The notes under the pieces: model-generated
What the model saw: only the letters and a program-made list of their open reading frames with translations
Databases searched by the model: none
Told to the model about the DNA's origin: nothing
Translations under genes and position numbers: made by a program
Shown here: positions 10,664-24,800 of the stretch, piece by piece
How positions within the stretch are numbered: position 1 is the first letter of the stretch
Layout: each line of letters starts with the position of its first letter
Origin: Colias croceus
Taxonomy: Eukaryota > Arthropoda > Insecta > Lepidoptera > Pieridae
Assembly: GCF_905220415.1 (NCBI RefSeq)
Contig: NC_059542.1
Coordinates: 8,866,001 to 8,930,000, forward strand
Direction: 5' to 3'
DNA: 64,000 bases

Positions 10664-10847
10664 ACTAGCTTACCACCCGCGGCTTCGCCCGCTTTGTCTA
10701 AAACCTAATAAATTATATACTAAAACCTTCCTCTTGAATCACTGTATCTATTAAAAATACCGCATCATAATCCGTGGCGTAGTTTTAAAGATTTGAGCAT
10801 ACAAAGGGACAGAGAAAGCGACTTTGTTTTATACTAACTATGTAGTG
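10664..10847 (+). mobile_element. LINE/SINE-like repeat family A, copy 2
   Basis: Forward copy from CTAGCTTACCACCCGCGG to ACTATGTAG. It is highly similar to the copy at 55684, with the same shared landmarks. No coding sequence. Confidence 0.75.
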
Positions 10848-11010
10848 AAGTATCTAATCGCATTGTATTTGTAGTGTAAATTACTATTAAGTAGGTATTA
10901 CCTTTTTTTAGAATACCGATTACCGATTATGTAGAGCGCAAACCGCGCGTCAAATCTAGTAAAATAAATCATATACTTATGGGACAAATCTCTGTGCACA
11001 AATATGTACA

Positions 11011-11201
11011 ATCTATATAAAGCTAAAGAGTTTGTTTGTTTGTTTGAACGCGCTAATCTCAGGAACTACTGGTCCGATTTGAAAAACTCTTCCAGTGTTA
11101 GATAGCCCATTTATCGGGGAAGGATATAGGCTATATTATATCATTACGCTAAGAGCAACAGGAGCGGAGCAATGTGGGTAAAACCGCGCGGTGCAGCTAG
11201 A
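11011..11201 (-). mobile_element. LINE-like repeat family B, copy 2
   Basis: On the minus strand from CTAGCTGCACCGCGCGG to the (AAAC)n tail and 'tttatatagat'. It retains the middle segment ('cccgataaatgggctatctaacactgg') that is missing from copy 1. Confidence 0.7.
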
Positions 11202-12399
11202 TAACAATAAACATTTTAATACATCAGATATTTCTTAACATTTTCTGTCGTTTTTATCTCAGAATCAAACCGTTACTAACTATCATAGTTTAATATGATA
11301 TTGGCTATAAATAACGCCATAAATGGGTAAATTGTTAAAGTGTATGTGCAGTTTCAATTAAAATTATGTTGTAACTTTTTAAATTACTAATAAAACCTTT
11401 TAGCTTTGGTTTCACAGAATAAAAATTATAGGTATATGCTTGAAATTCATATACCTTGAGCCTAACCTATGATTTTATTTAAATATAGGTAGTTAGTTTA
11501 TAAGAAATAACTTATTTAACAAAATATGGATACTTGTTCTAACAAAATCTGCAAAATCACATAAATATCATACATATTATGTATTTGGTTCGGTTAATTT
11601 AATACATACAAAAAAATGCGATAATTTTCACCAAATTTCATACATTTTCTTCAAAAAAAAAATGCAGAAATTGAAGTGTCAAACTTATAAATATTGAAGA
11701 ATCTGTATATAACCATTACACAAATAAATCAATAGCATCATTGAGATATTTTTCGTAGAGCTAAAGGTACGTTACTGATATCTCTCTGCTACGGAGTTCT
11801 AATATATTTGGAAGAAATATTTACTGATTTTAAATGGATTAAAACTTAATTAAAGTGAGTAAAGTTTGATCGTACAAATATTTCTTAGTTCGGTAAATTG
11901 TTCCGAAAATATTGACGGAGAGGGTGCTTAATTGAAAATATAATTTATAGTTACGTAGCTTGATAATTAGATCTGAACTGAAAAGATGAAATATATTTTT
12001 CGTACGAAGGATTTCGAAATTCCGCCTGAAAATTAGAGGGACATGAAAGTTACTAATTTTACGACTGAAAAATTTAAAGGATCTCGTTTGCTAAAACTGT
12101 GGATGGAACACTCTTTGTTTTTGTGTTCTGCGACATTACCGCGCCTTATGTACCCAAAATTATAGGTAATCTTCTACATACTTCTAAAATACATACTAAA
12201 CTAGCAAATATTTTTTAATTTAACTAATGCATTTTTTTATTTTACAAAAAAAATCGTAAAACTATGAATGCAATAAGTACAAGTGACAACCTAAGGTCTA
12301 CCATCTAAACCTAACTCTATGGACTTTGCCCGGAAAATTGTGCGGAAATGTGTACGTTTTCGCGATGACAATAAAACGCAATTTACAATGACGCAACAG

Positions 12400-12792
12400 T
12401 ACTTACGTCCTTGTGACACTGGGGGGGCTGTACGTTCACGATTGGCGGGCTTATGGCGCGCGATTCAATTGTAACTTGGGAAGCGGCGCGTTCGCACTTT
12501 CCACAGGCTTTCGCTTTTGAGATGTGCTCATAAATTATTATTAAATTTATCTGACGAAGATGATTTATTCGCGCAAGACGTATCGGTAGCATCAAAGTAT
12601 GTGCTTTCGTTAAACGCTTATACGCGCGTTTTGAAATCCCAATTTGATGTTTATTTTTATTTTGTTTCAGGTGACATTTTGCAAAGCAAATTGTTATCGA
12701 GATTCATCAAGGTGAATTAAATAGTGGTGTGTAGTGTGTGTCAGTGAAATACGACAATTCAGCGAGTGACAGAGTGATAGACATTGTTCAAA
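12400..12792 (+). promoter_or_regulatory. Promoter and 5' UTR region of the elongase gene
   Basis: A GC-richer stretch (12420-12510, with GGCGGG and GCGCGCG words) lies about 300 bp before the start codon. A possible acceptor (TTTGTTTCAG) ends at 12670, so 12671-12792 may be the 5' end of a spliced exon. Alternatively, an initiator-like TCAGTG at 12741-12746 may mark transcription start about 50 bp upstream of the ATG. I see no TATA box at a convincing distance and cannot choose between the two. A short open frame at 12517-12720 has no coding features and ends before the ATG. Confidence 0.45.
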
Positions 12793-12892
12793 ATGACTGG
12801 TTTCGTGAAAATCGCGATCGATGACTACTATTCTGATAACAATTGGACGACGATCATCAATAAATATTGGGTGCTAGCTGAAAGAGTTTCAG
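12793..12892 (+). CDS. Elongase coding exon 1
   Basis: Starts MTGFVKIAIDDYYSDN and ends after LAERVS plus one base (phase 1), before donor GTACTT at 12893. The ATG context (TTCAAAATGACT) has A at -3. It carries the short N-terminal segment before the first membrane helix. The split codon completes with AT from exon 2 to give Asp34. Confidence 0.93.
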
Positions 12893-15800
12893 GTACTTAG
12901 TGTTTTATAAAAATTTCTAGTTCAAATATTTGAAATCATGCACAGAGCTAAAATGATACATAAATCTTAGATTTCCTAATATGAACAATAAATTACAATA
13001 CCTACTTATATATATTTAAAAAAAAGTTAAAAATATCTGACATGTACAATGAAATAGAATCTATATAAATAATTCAATTAACTTCTAATTTCTTGCTAGT
13101 CAAAATAAATTTCATCGTGTTAGAATCAAAGTTAAATGTAATGACATTACATGGAAAGTGCATACCTATTCCATTACATTTTTGTTCGTTACTTTCATGA
13201 ATTATACAATAGGTTCCTATTATACAAACCACAGGTACTAACTTTCAAGTTAAGATGATAGATTATATTCGAAAGCGTGTCTGGATGAAGAATAATCTGA
13301 CATTCAAAATGTTATTATATTTTAAGGAAAGATTCCCAAAAAATAATACTAAAAGTGTGAAGTGTTCAAATTAAGCCCAATTATTTATAAACAAAGCGTT
13401 AGCACATTTAATAATGTTCAGAGCGTTGAAGATAATATCAGGTGTACTTCTAATGCACTTAAATACTTACTTACATTTCAATAATTAATTTGCTAAAATA
13501 TTTAGTTTGCTTATAAATAATCTATAGAAGCTAAATTCTGATTCATTGCTAGCATTTATGTAAAGAGCAATTACATAGGTATTTATTTTGAAAATAATTT
13601 ATATGATCCCCCCGCGTTCTAGAAATTATTAATAAGCCCTGGTTAAAGCTTTCCAGTTATAAATAAGTCCAGTAAAATAGTCAAACATAATTGTCCATTT
13701 GACCAAATTATAGTATGTACTTAAAATTAATATATTAACCTTTAACCTAACCTTTAACTCTAACGAAATTATTATCAAAACGTTAACGTGTTTATTATCA
13801 CTTCACTAACAATTGACAAACATTTATCCGGTTTTAGCACTTTCATTCACAATCTTCTTCTTCTCTTAATTAATGGCTCCACCTTCATTCACAATCAAAA
13901 TCCATACTAAATCATATGAAAGAAAGTATTGACATTAGCACTATATAGTTGCCACCTGTGAAATTCTTGCTTGGAATGTTGTTCGTCTTAATAAAATGTC
14001 ATGTCATGTTACGAAATTAACGTGTAAACTTTTGCTAATTCAATTAAAAAAAAAGTAAAAAAGGCGGGAATGACCACTCTTTTCGTTATTTTTTTTTAAA
14101 CGCTAAGTAGTTTTTTTTTATTGCCAGCCATAATGCATTAAAAAAGTTTAATTTAAAAACATGCATAGAATGTGTGTCATTCAATTTAGCTTTTATTTAA
14201 TAGACAATTTTTTTTTAAACTTATAGAAAATATAAAATCATTTTCGAATTCGAAACAAACGTACGACGTGCAAACGACTTGCGGTTCTAGGTACATAATG
14301 ACTAAGGTCACAAAACAATGCCCTAAGTTTCATCTCGAAGGCTAATTTAGTACTGAGAATCGTCCAATGTTTCTCTTTGAGAGCCTTGAAAGATAATTAT
14401 TGTTTAATTTTCCATAAATAAGGATATGACACAGGAAAGCAGAGTTTGGATAAATATTTAAACATAATAATAGTAATTTATTTTTTTAAATAAATAAATA
14501 AATAAATTGTTACATCAATTTAAAAATATTTTATATAAAGGCTGCGTACTGCAAACTGCATACCTATTACCTATGCAGTTGTAAATAATAGTATGAGTAA
14601 ATTTTATTCAAGATAAATTATGTAAATAAGTACTGGCAATAATTTAAATTAAGATTAAAATAATATGATGATTTAATAAAATGTACGAATAAAATAAAAA
14701 AAAACATAATTTATCTAAAAGCCTTTAGTGGATATTTCAAATTTGATCAAGGAACGACCGACCATTCAATGGATTCACAAATTATCATCTTAATAACATC
14801 ATCTATCTAATAATAATTTTAATGGCCCAAATTTATAATCAGTAAAAAAATCAATAAGAACATGCTCAGTTACACCGTAAGTTCGATCGATTGAATACTA
14901 CCAATCTAAAATAATATCGGCGTTGTAATCCAGAAAATATCGTAAGTAATTTGTTTTTTTTAAGTCTATAAATTATGATAATTTAAACAAATTCGCATAC
15001 GTTACACGAAGCTGCATCATCGGATCAATGTGAAAATAATATTATGTATATTATAATCATGTAATACGATGTAATTTTGTAGGTTAAATTGTTCTTTGAA
15101 GTATGTACATAATTAAGTAGGCTTTGTATAGACTTGAATGCAACCTGTCTGAGCGAATACTTTCTCTCGATAACTGTAAGCTATTACTCGTGTATACATC
15201 CGTAGTTCGTACAGACATCATCTGTCAACAGATAAATAAACATAAGTATAACATCTTAACATCGATCTCAAGTATTAGAAATCGAAAAAGTAAATTATAG
15301 TTAAACTTTTGCTTTCTACAAAGGCAAACGTACAGACTGTACCAAAAAATGTTTAATTTAGAAAGTAGAATAGACGAAAAAGTAGCATTAGAGCAAATTT
15401 TCATTTTTATTGCAGCTTGAGATTTGTGTTTTTCTTACGAAAAACTGCAGTAAGCAAATATTTTTTCCTTATTTTTCGATGCACTAATTGACTTAATGTA
15501 TTGCTTAATCTGACTTCAACAAGGTATAAATTACGCATCAACTCGTTTCAGAACGTTTCTTTACGAAGTGCCCATATATATAAAAGTTTACGAACTGATA
15601 ATAATACAACAGCGCAATAAAAACATTACTTTCTCCGAATATTTTAAGGCAGATGCGTCGTTCATTTTATATTGCATACCATTAATTATGTACAGGATCT
15701 GCATACGTTTCATTAAAAATCATTACCAAAAGTAGGTATGGTAAAAAAGAATAATTATAGCAATGTTTTTAGAATAATTTATATTAGATGCTATTAAATG

Positions 15801-18800
15801 TTACTATTATGTAACTTGTAGTCATTATTTTTCCCGACTACATTTGAATTAAAAACTATGAAATTAAATAAACTTCACGTAGTAAATTTCGTTAAAGAAA
15901 TTTATATAAAATGAAACTGTTCTTCTATTAATTTTAAATGTAAATTGCTATGGCAAATTTACGATATATATTTTAAAGAAATATAATTATTAAATATTTG
16001 AAATAACTGCGTTAGATTTAGTTAACTGATTTTCAACCTACCTTCAATTGCCTCTAGCCTAAAATTAATTTTATGCATTGGTTATAACAAAGATGTATAA
16101 AATATTATAAAAGGACAATTTAATTAATACGGACATTAAGTTTTATTTTATTGGTTTTTAAAGTTTATTTATGATTGATATAGTTTTAATTTATCACAGT
16201 GTATAACTCAAACATTTTTGCTGAATATTTCGTCCTCTTCTTTCTTACCTACCCTTAAATTCCATTAGTTCCATTCTTATAGACATTTTAACGATTTCTT
16301 ACACGTATTTAATATGTGCAATCTCTTCAACAGATCCCCGAGTACAAGGATGGTTTTTCTTCGATTCGCCGATACCTACCTTCGTAATGGTAGTCCTGTA
16401 CCTTGCCTTCGTTCTCGTAGCAGGGCCCATGTGGATGGCCAATAGAAAACCGTTCCAAATCAAAAACCTCCTCGTTGCATACAACGCTGGCCAGGTTCTT
16501 CTGTCATTATATATGTTTTATGAGGTAAGTTTATCCTAATATAATGTGGAATAATGAACTCGATAATTCTATCGTTAAATGCACAACAAAGTAGTTTGTA
16601 ATAGCGTAAAATGTACAATGTAAGGAATATAGAAATTAGTCCGTAATTTTCTGTAATTTTTAATAATGCAAGGTATTGTTCTTAACCTTTTTCCGCCCTG
16701 TAATATACGCTGCTTTTCAAATATTGCCTCTGAAATTTAACAACGACACTGTGTTAAAACAACCGTGAATTAATATTGACGGAAGGACAGATGAATTTCA
16801 TTCATGCCATTATTTATATAACGTAAACACATTATAAAGAATGATACAGGATTTCAAATAATTGTGTGTATCAACGTCACTCAGTATAATCCACACTAGT
16901 TAGTTACCCATGCTCTGGAACGAATTACTTCTTAAAACGATACCTCAGTAATGACGTCGTCTTGAAGTTGTCATTGCGTCAGAGTAAAACCTCATGCAGT
17001 TGTGTCAAGGAGCGTCATTAAACAATTTTACCATGCATGCATCCGTGACATCTACATTTCAAGCGGTCAGCTTAATCTCTATCGCAAGGCCGTTGGGTCT
17101 AATTTCGTTCTAAATTTGGTACATTTTTTTAAACGAAGTAAAGGACGCAATTTGCTTGACATTGATATGTTTCTAATTTTTTGCCGTGATTTACTTTGTT
17201 GACGTGACTTTGAATTTTTATCTAATAACTACATATACTTATAAATAATAGTATCTCATAATAAAATGATTCACCCTAAAATGTATTGTTCACAAGAACC
17301 ATCTTTAGGATATTTAAAGTTAAAGCTCAATCCATTCCTAATTGGTATTTTCACACTATAAGCGAAAGAGTGTCAATTTCACGCTTTCGTTTAAACTTTA
17401 AAGCAATTTCGTGTTTTAATGATAATTAATTATATCTTTTAAATAAAAGTATTTTAAAGTATCGAGTTGAAAGATTTAATAATAACTTTGGTTTCAGCAC
17501 TTAATGTCTGGATGGTGGGCTGATTACAGTCTAACATGTCAACCTGTAGACTACAGTGATAGTGAAAAAGCGAGAAGAGTAAGTATTTTACTTCACTGCA
17601 TAGTTTAAAGCAAAGTCGCTTTTAGCGCCGGTCTGTATGTATGTATGCTTAGATCTTTCAAACTACACAACAGATATTGATGCATTTTTTAATGGAGTGT
17701 GATTCAAAGGGAAGATTTTAGTTTATAATTTATTAAGATTTAGATAGAGCGGGCGAGGCCGTGGGCGGAAAGCTAGTAATAATATAATACAAAAGCTTAT
17801 CTAATTTTCAAAAAATTTATTTCATTCGAAGTAGGTATATGCAGTCATAATAATTCAATAAAAAATGCAAAAAGAAATCATGTATTTGACTTTTTTCAGT
17901 CCCATAACAATTTATAACATAGTCAAGTTTTTTTAATGAAATTTTTCGTAAGTCACATAATAAAATAATAAATTAGCAAATTATGCAAATGTTAGATAAT
18001 ATTCGTCCATGATAATATTTACATCAACGTAGATGTGTTAAAATGATAGCGTTTTGTGTTAAACAAGCACTCATATCAATTTAAATAATAAACACGCTTT
18101 TTTAACTAAATGTATTTTGAAATAATGTATTTATTTTAATATTTCTTATACTGTTTATGTATCGAAACAATTAGTATAGGATTGTTTTCTACGATTTTTA
18201 TAGGATTTGACTACGCGGTACGAAAAATAATTTATGAAGAAAGTTAATTTACATTTAAATATTAATACACGGTTCCATCGACGTAACTTTGGTTTGAAAA
18301 AATACAAAATCTTTATTTATTTAAAACGTATTTAAAAATAACCAAACAATCTATTTTTTAGTCATTCTTCTTCTTATTCAGGTGTTATACTAGCTGTGCT
18401 CCGCAGTTTTAACCGCAGTGCTCCGCTCCTATTGGTCTTAGCGAGATGATATTATATTCTTCGATAAATGGGCTATATAACACCGAAAGAATTTAAAAAA
18501 TTGGACCAGTAATTCCCGAGATTAGCGCGTTCAAATAAACAAACAAACAAACTCTTCAGCTTTATATTATTAGTATAGATAAGAACAGTGTAGGTACGAT
18601 AATGAGAGTCAGGTAGAAAGCAAGATGACTGTACCGGTTTGCGCTGACCGACATTATCTCACATGTATAGTGGTATTTGTTTTATGATTTATTGTTTATT
18701 CATTCATTCAGTTTTTGCGAATGGACAATTTTTATATATTTTATTCGAATTCATAATCTGAGTTGTTGCGAATGAGCTTTTTTTCCGACTCTCGAACTTA

Positions 18801-21800
18801 ATTCAATATAAATTTATTATTTTTATCTCGTAGTGAAATGATTGATTTTTACACATTTTTACAATTGAATAAAAAACAAACTTTCATTGATATGACATGA
18901 ACGGCACTTGCTATCTACGAATCGATAATTTCTTCCATTTATTTATAACCTTTCTTTCATGTCTTTGAAAGTTTGAATATAGTAAGTATTAATTTAGTAG
19001 TAGTAGTTAGGTAGTAGTATCGTTTATGAACATCGATCAAAATTAAAATTTGAAAGTTTATCGAAAAGTAACCGTCAACGTTAGCGACCTTAACAAACTT
19101 CGTACGGTCAAGTTCAATAGCAGACTACATCTACACGATAAACAACTTTCCATCTTTTGTTGATTTTGGCGTTTTTGAAGAGAAATTATTCATGTGACAA
19201 CTTTGTTTATATATTAGGATGACAGAGAATGAGCTTTTTGATTACCTTTTTTTTTAATTGGGGAAATCTTGCATAGATACCCTCGGCCTCCGGGGAAAGG
19301 GTCATGTCAGATTCCTACCGACCAAAACCCCACTGTGTTCCGTCAAGCCACATAAACGACGGGGCCACGGGTATAGGTAGAATTCGTCCGTGACCCATTC
19401 AGCAGCTGCCCGTCTCCAGGCCAACACAAACTATGAGCCCGCCAGCTCTAACCTCATGGGGGCGGCGTGAGCGGAACACGTCTCACGCCGCCTCATCTCA
19501 CCGGACGAAGCTTTTTGATTACCTGTACAAAGATTACCTGTATAAAATAGTGAAAATTATCTTAATATTAATTCGACAATTAAAATAAAACATAATAATA
19601 TAAATGCTCCGATAACGTATTCTCGTAATAACAGAATAGATTTTGATTAGAGTCATTGTAAAAATGTAGAGACAACTCTTAATATTTAAATTGTTCATGC
19701 TATATAAAGTGTTAAGGTTAAGTTTCTTTTTTCAGTTGCATGTATTTTATTTATTATAAATTAGCCAAAGTGTCAATTTACACTAAAATAAAATAAATCA
19801 ATTACTACCTTTTGATACGTAGGTGTGAATATAAACATTAAATTAATCTCAGTGCTTCAAACGTCGTAAAATTTCTTATGGTTTCTACGATTGAGATCTA
19901 TTCAAATGAATGGAGGTATTTATTACTTGCCCAAATAATGAAAATTATAGATATTTGTATTCATATTTAATCTAGGATTTTATGTGTTTTTTGATTACAA
20001 GTCTATCTATTTGAACGTCTCGGAACCAAATCAACTAAAATGCAACGTAAAATCATAAATTGAAAGAGCATTATTCTCATTTATCTAATAAGCTGAGAGA
20101 GACAAATAAAGTTATATTTTATTTATTTAAACTTAAGTCCTTAACACACATCATCAATCAGACCTAAAAACAACAAATTCAATTAAACAGTAATCATTGC
20201 ATTAAAATATCGGCATCATTAATGACTATATCTGGTAGCGAGAAATTTCACCGACCCCAACCTTTGAGTCGATTTTTCAATGAACTTGTATGTAACAGTG
20301 AAAGCGGTTATAGCAATTGTGTTTGCGTCATCGCAATGCCGTTGAGAGTGAAAATGGACCTTGGACGATAGTGATTATTATCATAGATTTTTTATCGGAT
20401 TGCCTCATTTTATTGGAATTTAATACAGTGAATGCGGTTTTACGTAAAGTGCGCTAAGAGACGAATTTGGTGGCTTTTGGTTTGGTGGTTTTTAAGAGAA
20501 GTTAGAAGAAAGAGTTGACAATTGTAAAAAGTTGATATTTGTGCTAGATATCTTAGTGTATGTGTGTATTTTTAAACCTACCTAAGGTCCATAAATAAGT
20601 CCGAACTTTCTTAATAAGTAGCACCAAAAATACTCTCTAGGGAGTTAGAATGACCAACCTGATGTTGATATGTTGGTTTAAGTCACAAAATATAATATCA
20701 ACGAATAACCTTTCCTAAACTAAAAGCGCGGTCTATGGTCATAGTCTTGGTTAGCTAGTAATAAATTATAGCTGCATATTCGGGGCATAAAGATAGAAAG
20801 TATTATGTTTTACGTATTATGATAACACAACTCTATCTTAAAATTCGATTGAGAACATATTAAATCTCTAGTGAATAGGTATGGGTGATATGTAAAAGCT
20901 CAATGTAACTTTTCTATTTAAAATTAAATTTTCTTTGTTGCAGATGCTCCACTTATGTTGGGTGTACTACTTCTCAAAATTATCGGAATTTGCCGACACG
21001 ATATTCTTCGTTTTGAGAAAAAAGAAGAGTCAGATCACCTGGTTACATCTATACCACCACTCTTTGACGCCTTTTGAAGCCTGGCTACTGGTCAAATTTA
21101 TTGCTGGTGAGTTTTCATATGTTCAGATTTTATCAGGCGTAATGTAAGTCTTTTGACATTATCGTATTACAACAAGACCTCCGCGTCGTGTATTACAAGC
21201 AATTACAAGTTTACATACTTCTGTAGTGTTCATTAATATTTGATGTAATGTTGTTTCAAAATAAAACTAACGAGACTATAAGTTTAAAGACCTGGTACTC
21301 TGAAAGCTTAGATACTTCATATGAGATAGGAAGTGCATACTATTATATATTCAAGAAACGACTACCCTCTACATCGTAAACTATTCAACGTTAAAAAGTG
21401 TTAATGCTATTGCATTAAGTATATTTATGGGCTATGTGGCCTGAATTAAATGAATTTTATTTATTTATTTCTTATTTATTTATATGCACAGTAATGTAGA
21501 ACATTGTAAATTCCCTAAATTATTATTTAAATCTAAATTATTCACTGTTTAAATTTTATATGACATACGTTTTTCATAAATATAATTTTGCACTATTACG
21601 TATTAAAATGTTTAGTCTCAATAATGTTCAAATCTCGTCTTATAAAACGCTGAGTCAATAGTTTCATTACCATTTCTAGGTGGTCATGGAACTTTCTCGA
21701 ACATCGTCAACAATTTGGTACATGTAATAATGTATGGGTATTACATGGTAGCAGCTATGGGACCACAGTACCAGAAGTATTTGTGGTGGAAGAAACATCT

Positions 21801-24800
21801 TACTACTATGCAACTTGTGAGTAAAAGTTTTTTTTTAATTTCTAGTACAAAGGAGACTTTTTGGAGTGGTCTCGGACAGAGATTTATTTATTTATTTATT
21901 TGTACAAGGTACCTTACAGCTAATCATACATTAATAAATGACATGAGATGACTTGACAAAGTATTTTATTGAATGCCGTTTTGCCCCGGCACCGTCCGAG
22001 TCATTTATTGCTGTTTTTCGAAATGTTATCACTAATTAAAACCTTTCGTAGACCTTTCGTACCACACAAAAAAATAATTAGCCCAATTGGCCAATAGCGA
22101 TTCCTCAGTAATGCGCTTACTAACATTAATTTTTATAAAGCTGCTAAATTGTATATTCAATAACATTGCAATGAACGAGTTAAAAATAAATAGAAAGTTT
22201 ATAATTTCATATTTCTCTTTAAATTATATTCAGTTCGATTATAGTTTTGATTTGCCAAAGATAAACATTACAAATATCTTGGGCACAAATAAATAAGTGC
22301 AATTAGGAAATATTTGTTAATATTTTGATCGATCGATCTAGTTTCGTTTCGTTTCTAGTGTTCACAAAATTAGTTTTATCACAATAATAGATATAAATCA
22401 GAACAATTATTATTACGAAACTGCTTTAATGTAGCCAATATTGTATTGTATATAAACAAGGTCATTTACCTTTGATCATAAATAAGGCTTAAAATGTGAA
22501 TTGCACAAGTTTGCATTCATTTCAAAGTCTGTAATAACTATTACCTACACGTAGAGCTATTAGTAATAGACTGATCGATGTTGTTCTTTAATTGTTAAAC
22601 TGTTTAAATTCGTAAATACTAAAACTATACTATAGTTTAGATAAGACTAAGTATTTGTTTATTTTTTAAGTGGTAGAAAAAGTGTTTATACCGTATCATC
22701 TATAATTATTTACTTATATTATAAAGCTGAAGAGTTTGTTTTTTTGTTTGTTTGAACGTGCTCATCTCAGGAATTACTCGTCCGACTTGAAAATTTTTTT
22801 CAGTGTTAGCTCATTTATCGAGGAAGGCTATAGGCTATATATATCGCTAAGGCTATAGACTTTATAGCGTGGAGCCACGCGGGTGAAACCGCGGGGCGCA
22901 GCTAGTGTTAAATGATTTCAGAAAACCTAAAATATTTAAAAAATTGAGCCATGGCCAGCCAGGTTAGAATGTTGTTCTTAAGAAAGTTTTCCACTATATC
23001 CGTTTGGAATTCGACATACACGAATAAGGGTCGTTGGCACCGCGCCTAGATTCCGTGAGACGGGATCTGCGCTTGCGCAAGTCGCTAGGATATACGAACG
23101 GCGTAGTTGCACTGTGTTTATATTAATTTCCACTTGGAAATTTGAAGGTACCGTTTATAACTTAACTATCGTACAATTTATTGTATGCATTAAAAATAAA
23201 CTGCCAAATAGTTATTGAAAGAGTGATCGTAGGGCAGGGTTGTAGCGGTGTCTTCCGCTTGGTCTCAGTATTATCTTGCTAAGATATTATATAGTAAAGA
23301 ATTGGTTTATAGATTTTCTTAAGTTTTTCGTTAAAAAAAATTTATTAGGTGTATAGTTTATCAACATTTATTAATTCTTTAACGATTGGGCGTTTTTCCA
23401 TTACCCGGCCCGGCACCGGCACCGGCGCCGGCGCCATCGCCGTGACGTTGCCGGGGAAGCAAAAATGTATGAAAATGTATGGCTCGCTTTTTCACTTACC
23501 GGCGCCGTCGCCGTCGCCGGGGTAGCAAGCTTCCCACATGTGCCGGCCCGGCAAAATTGTATATTTATATGAATTATCATATCAGTACTGTACCACTCAC
23601 CGGGCGTAAACCGGCATCGACACCGGCGCAATGGAAAAACGAAGTCCCGGTGCCGGTACCGGTCCCCGACCATGCCGTTGCCGTGCCGGAGCCGGGCCGG
23701 GTAATGGAAAAACGCCCATTGGCATGCGTTTGAAACAAATGTAAGCGATAAATTAGCTTAATTGCTTCATGTAATATTGAAGATGTAATATTATGGAACT
23801 AATCATGAAAGCACGGATAAGAAATATTTAATTATATAGTATTAAAAAGCGACATTTAAAAACGCCAGTATATAATTAGGTCAGTGTAATTGTGACAGAA
23901 TGAGATATAATAATTAAGATTTAAATCAATTAAGTAAAGATACTTAATTGATTTAAATCTTGATATACATTTAATTATGATAAAAGCATACGACTTTTAT
24001 ATATTGAACTAATTACTATAAAAAATTGAATAAAATATATTATCTCATGTTACGTTTAATTATGATTGCACCACGAATCTTTTCGTGATTAATCACGCGA
24101 TTTTTTTAAAACGAACTACAAATCGTTTCAAAGCTTTTACAAGATTTTACAAGTCATGTTGTAGAGGTATATTCGTGTAACATTTAACCTTTCAAACGTC
24201 CATAGATAAGAAATAAAAGACTTTTTAACGGATTTTAAACGCTACTTATTTAATATTCGCGTAAAATAAAACACAAAAAACTCTATCGATTACCTTTCCC
24301 ACTCGATGCTTCAGTAGTATTTTAAATTTATGGTTTACATGTTATCTTGTAATATAATAAAGCTGAAGAGTTTGTTTGTTTGAACGTGCTAATCTCAGGA
24401 ACCACAAGTCTGATTTCATCACGCTAAGACCAACAGGAGTGGAGCACTGCGGGTAAAACCGCAGGGCACAACTAGTATGCAATTATATCATTGCATTTAT
24501 ATAGTCCAAAGTTCAGCCTAGACATATAACTCCCGTAAACTAGGTCTTTAACAGCAATCGCGTGAGTGAAACAAATGAAAAATGAAAATATAATATATCG
24601 CGCGGACGCACTTCTTACTTAACATACAACCTTGCTGATCATTGTGAATTAATGAAATTTATCGCGTGCTCATAATCGTTATATGCAATTATTTAAACAA
24701 TTGTAAAGGAAATGAATGTCCGTGAATTTTTTTTTCTTAGGTTCAGAGGAAAGACTTAATCGATAATATAATATAGCACCAATTAAAAATTACTTAATTT

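Larger units (their letters stand above)
1927..12400. other. Intergenic, repeat-rich
   Basis: About 10.5 kb without a gene that I can support. Open frames here are short, AT-rich and without recognisable domains, as expected by chance. It holds MITEs (2142-2328, 5847-6001, 8099-8340), LINE-like ends (2696-2893, 3320-3555, 4141-4324, 9383-9526, 10664-10847, 11011-11201), two SINEs (6498-6712, 6884-7060) and inverted repeats (7091-7229, 9758-9802, 10197-10254). The remainder is low-complexity AT-rich sequence. Confidence 0.7.
17579..20943 (+). other. Elongase intron 3 (3.4 kb)
   Basis: Contains family A (17597-17777), family B (18389-18580) and a truncated LINE (19247-19508). About 20230-20480, just upstream of exon 4, is relatively GC-rich with several 'cagtgaa' words and could be regulatory; I see no further support for that. 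Confidence 0.75.

Noticed and set aside
23401..23733. Two overlapping open frames of 84 and 90 codons on opposite strands.
   Set aside because: They lie within the GC-rich foldback MITE, where stop codons are rare; the arginine/proline-rich translations reflect CCGGC repeats.
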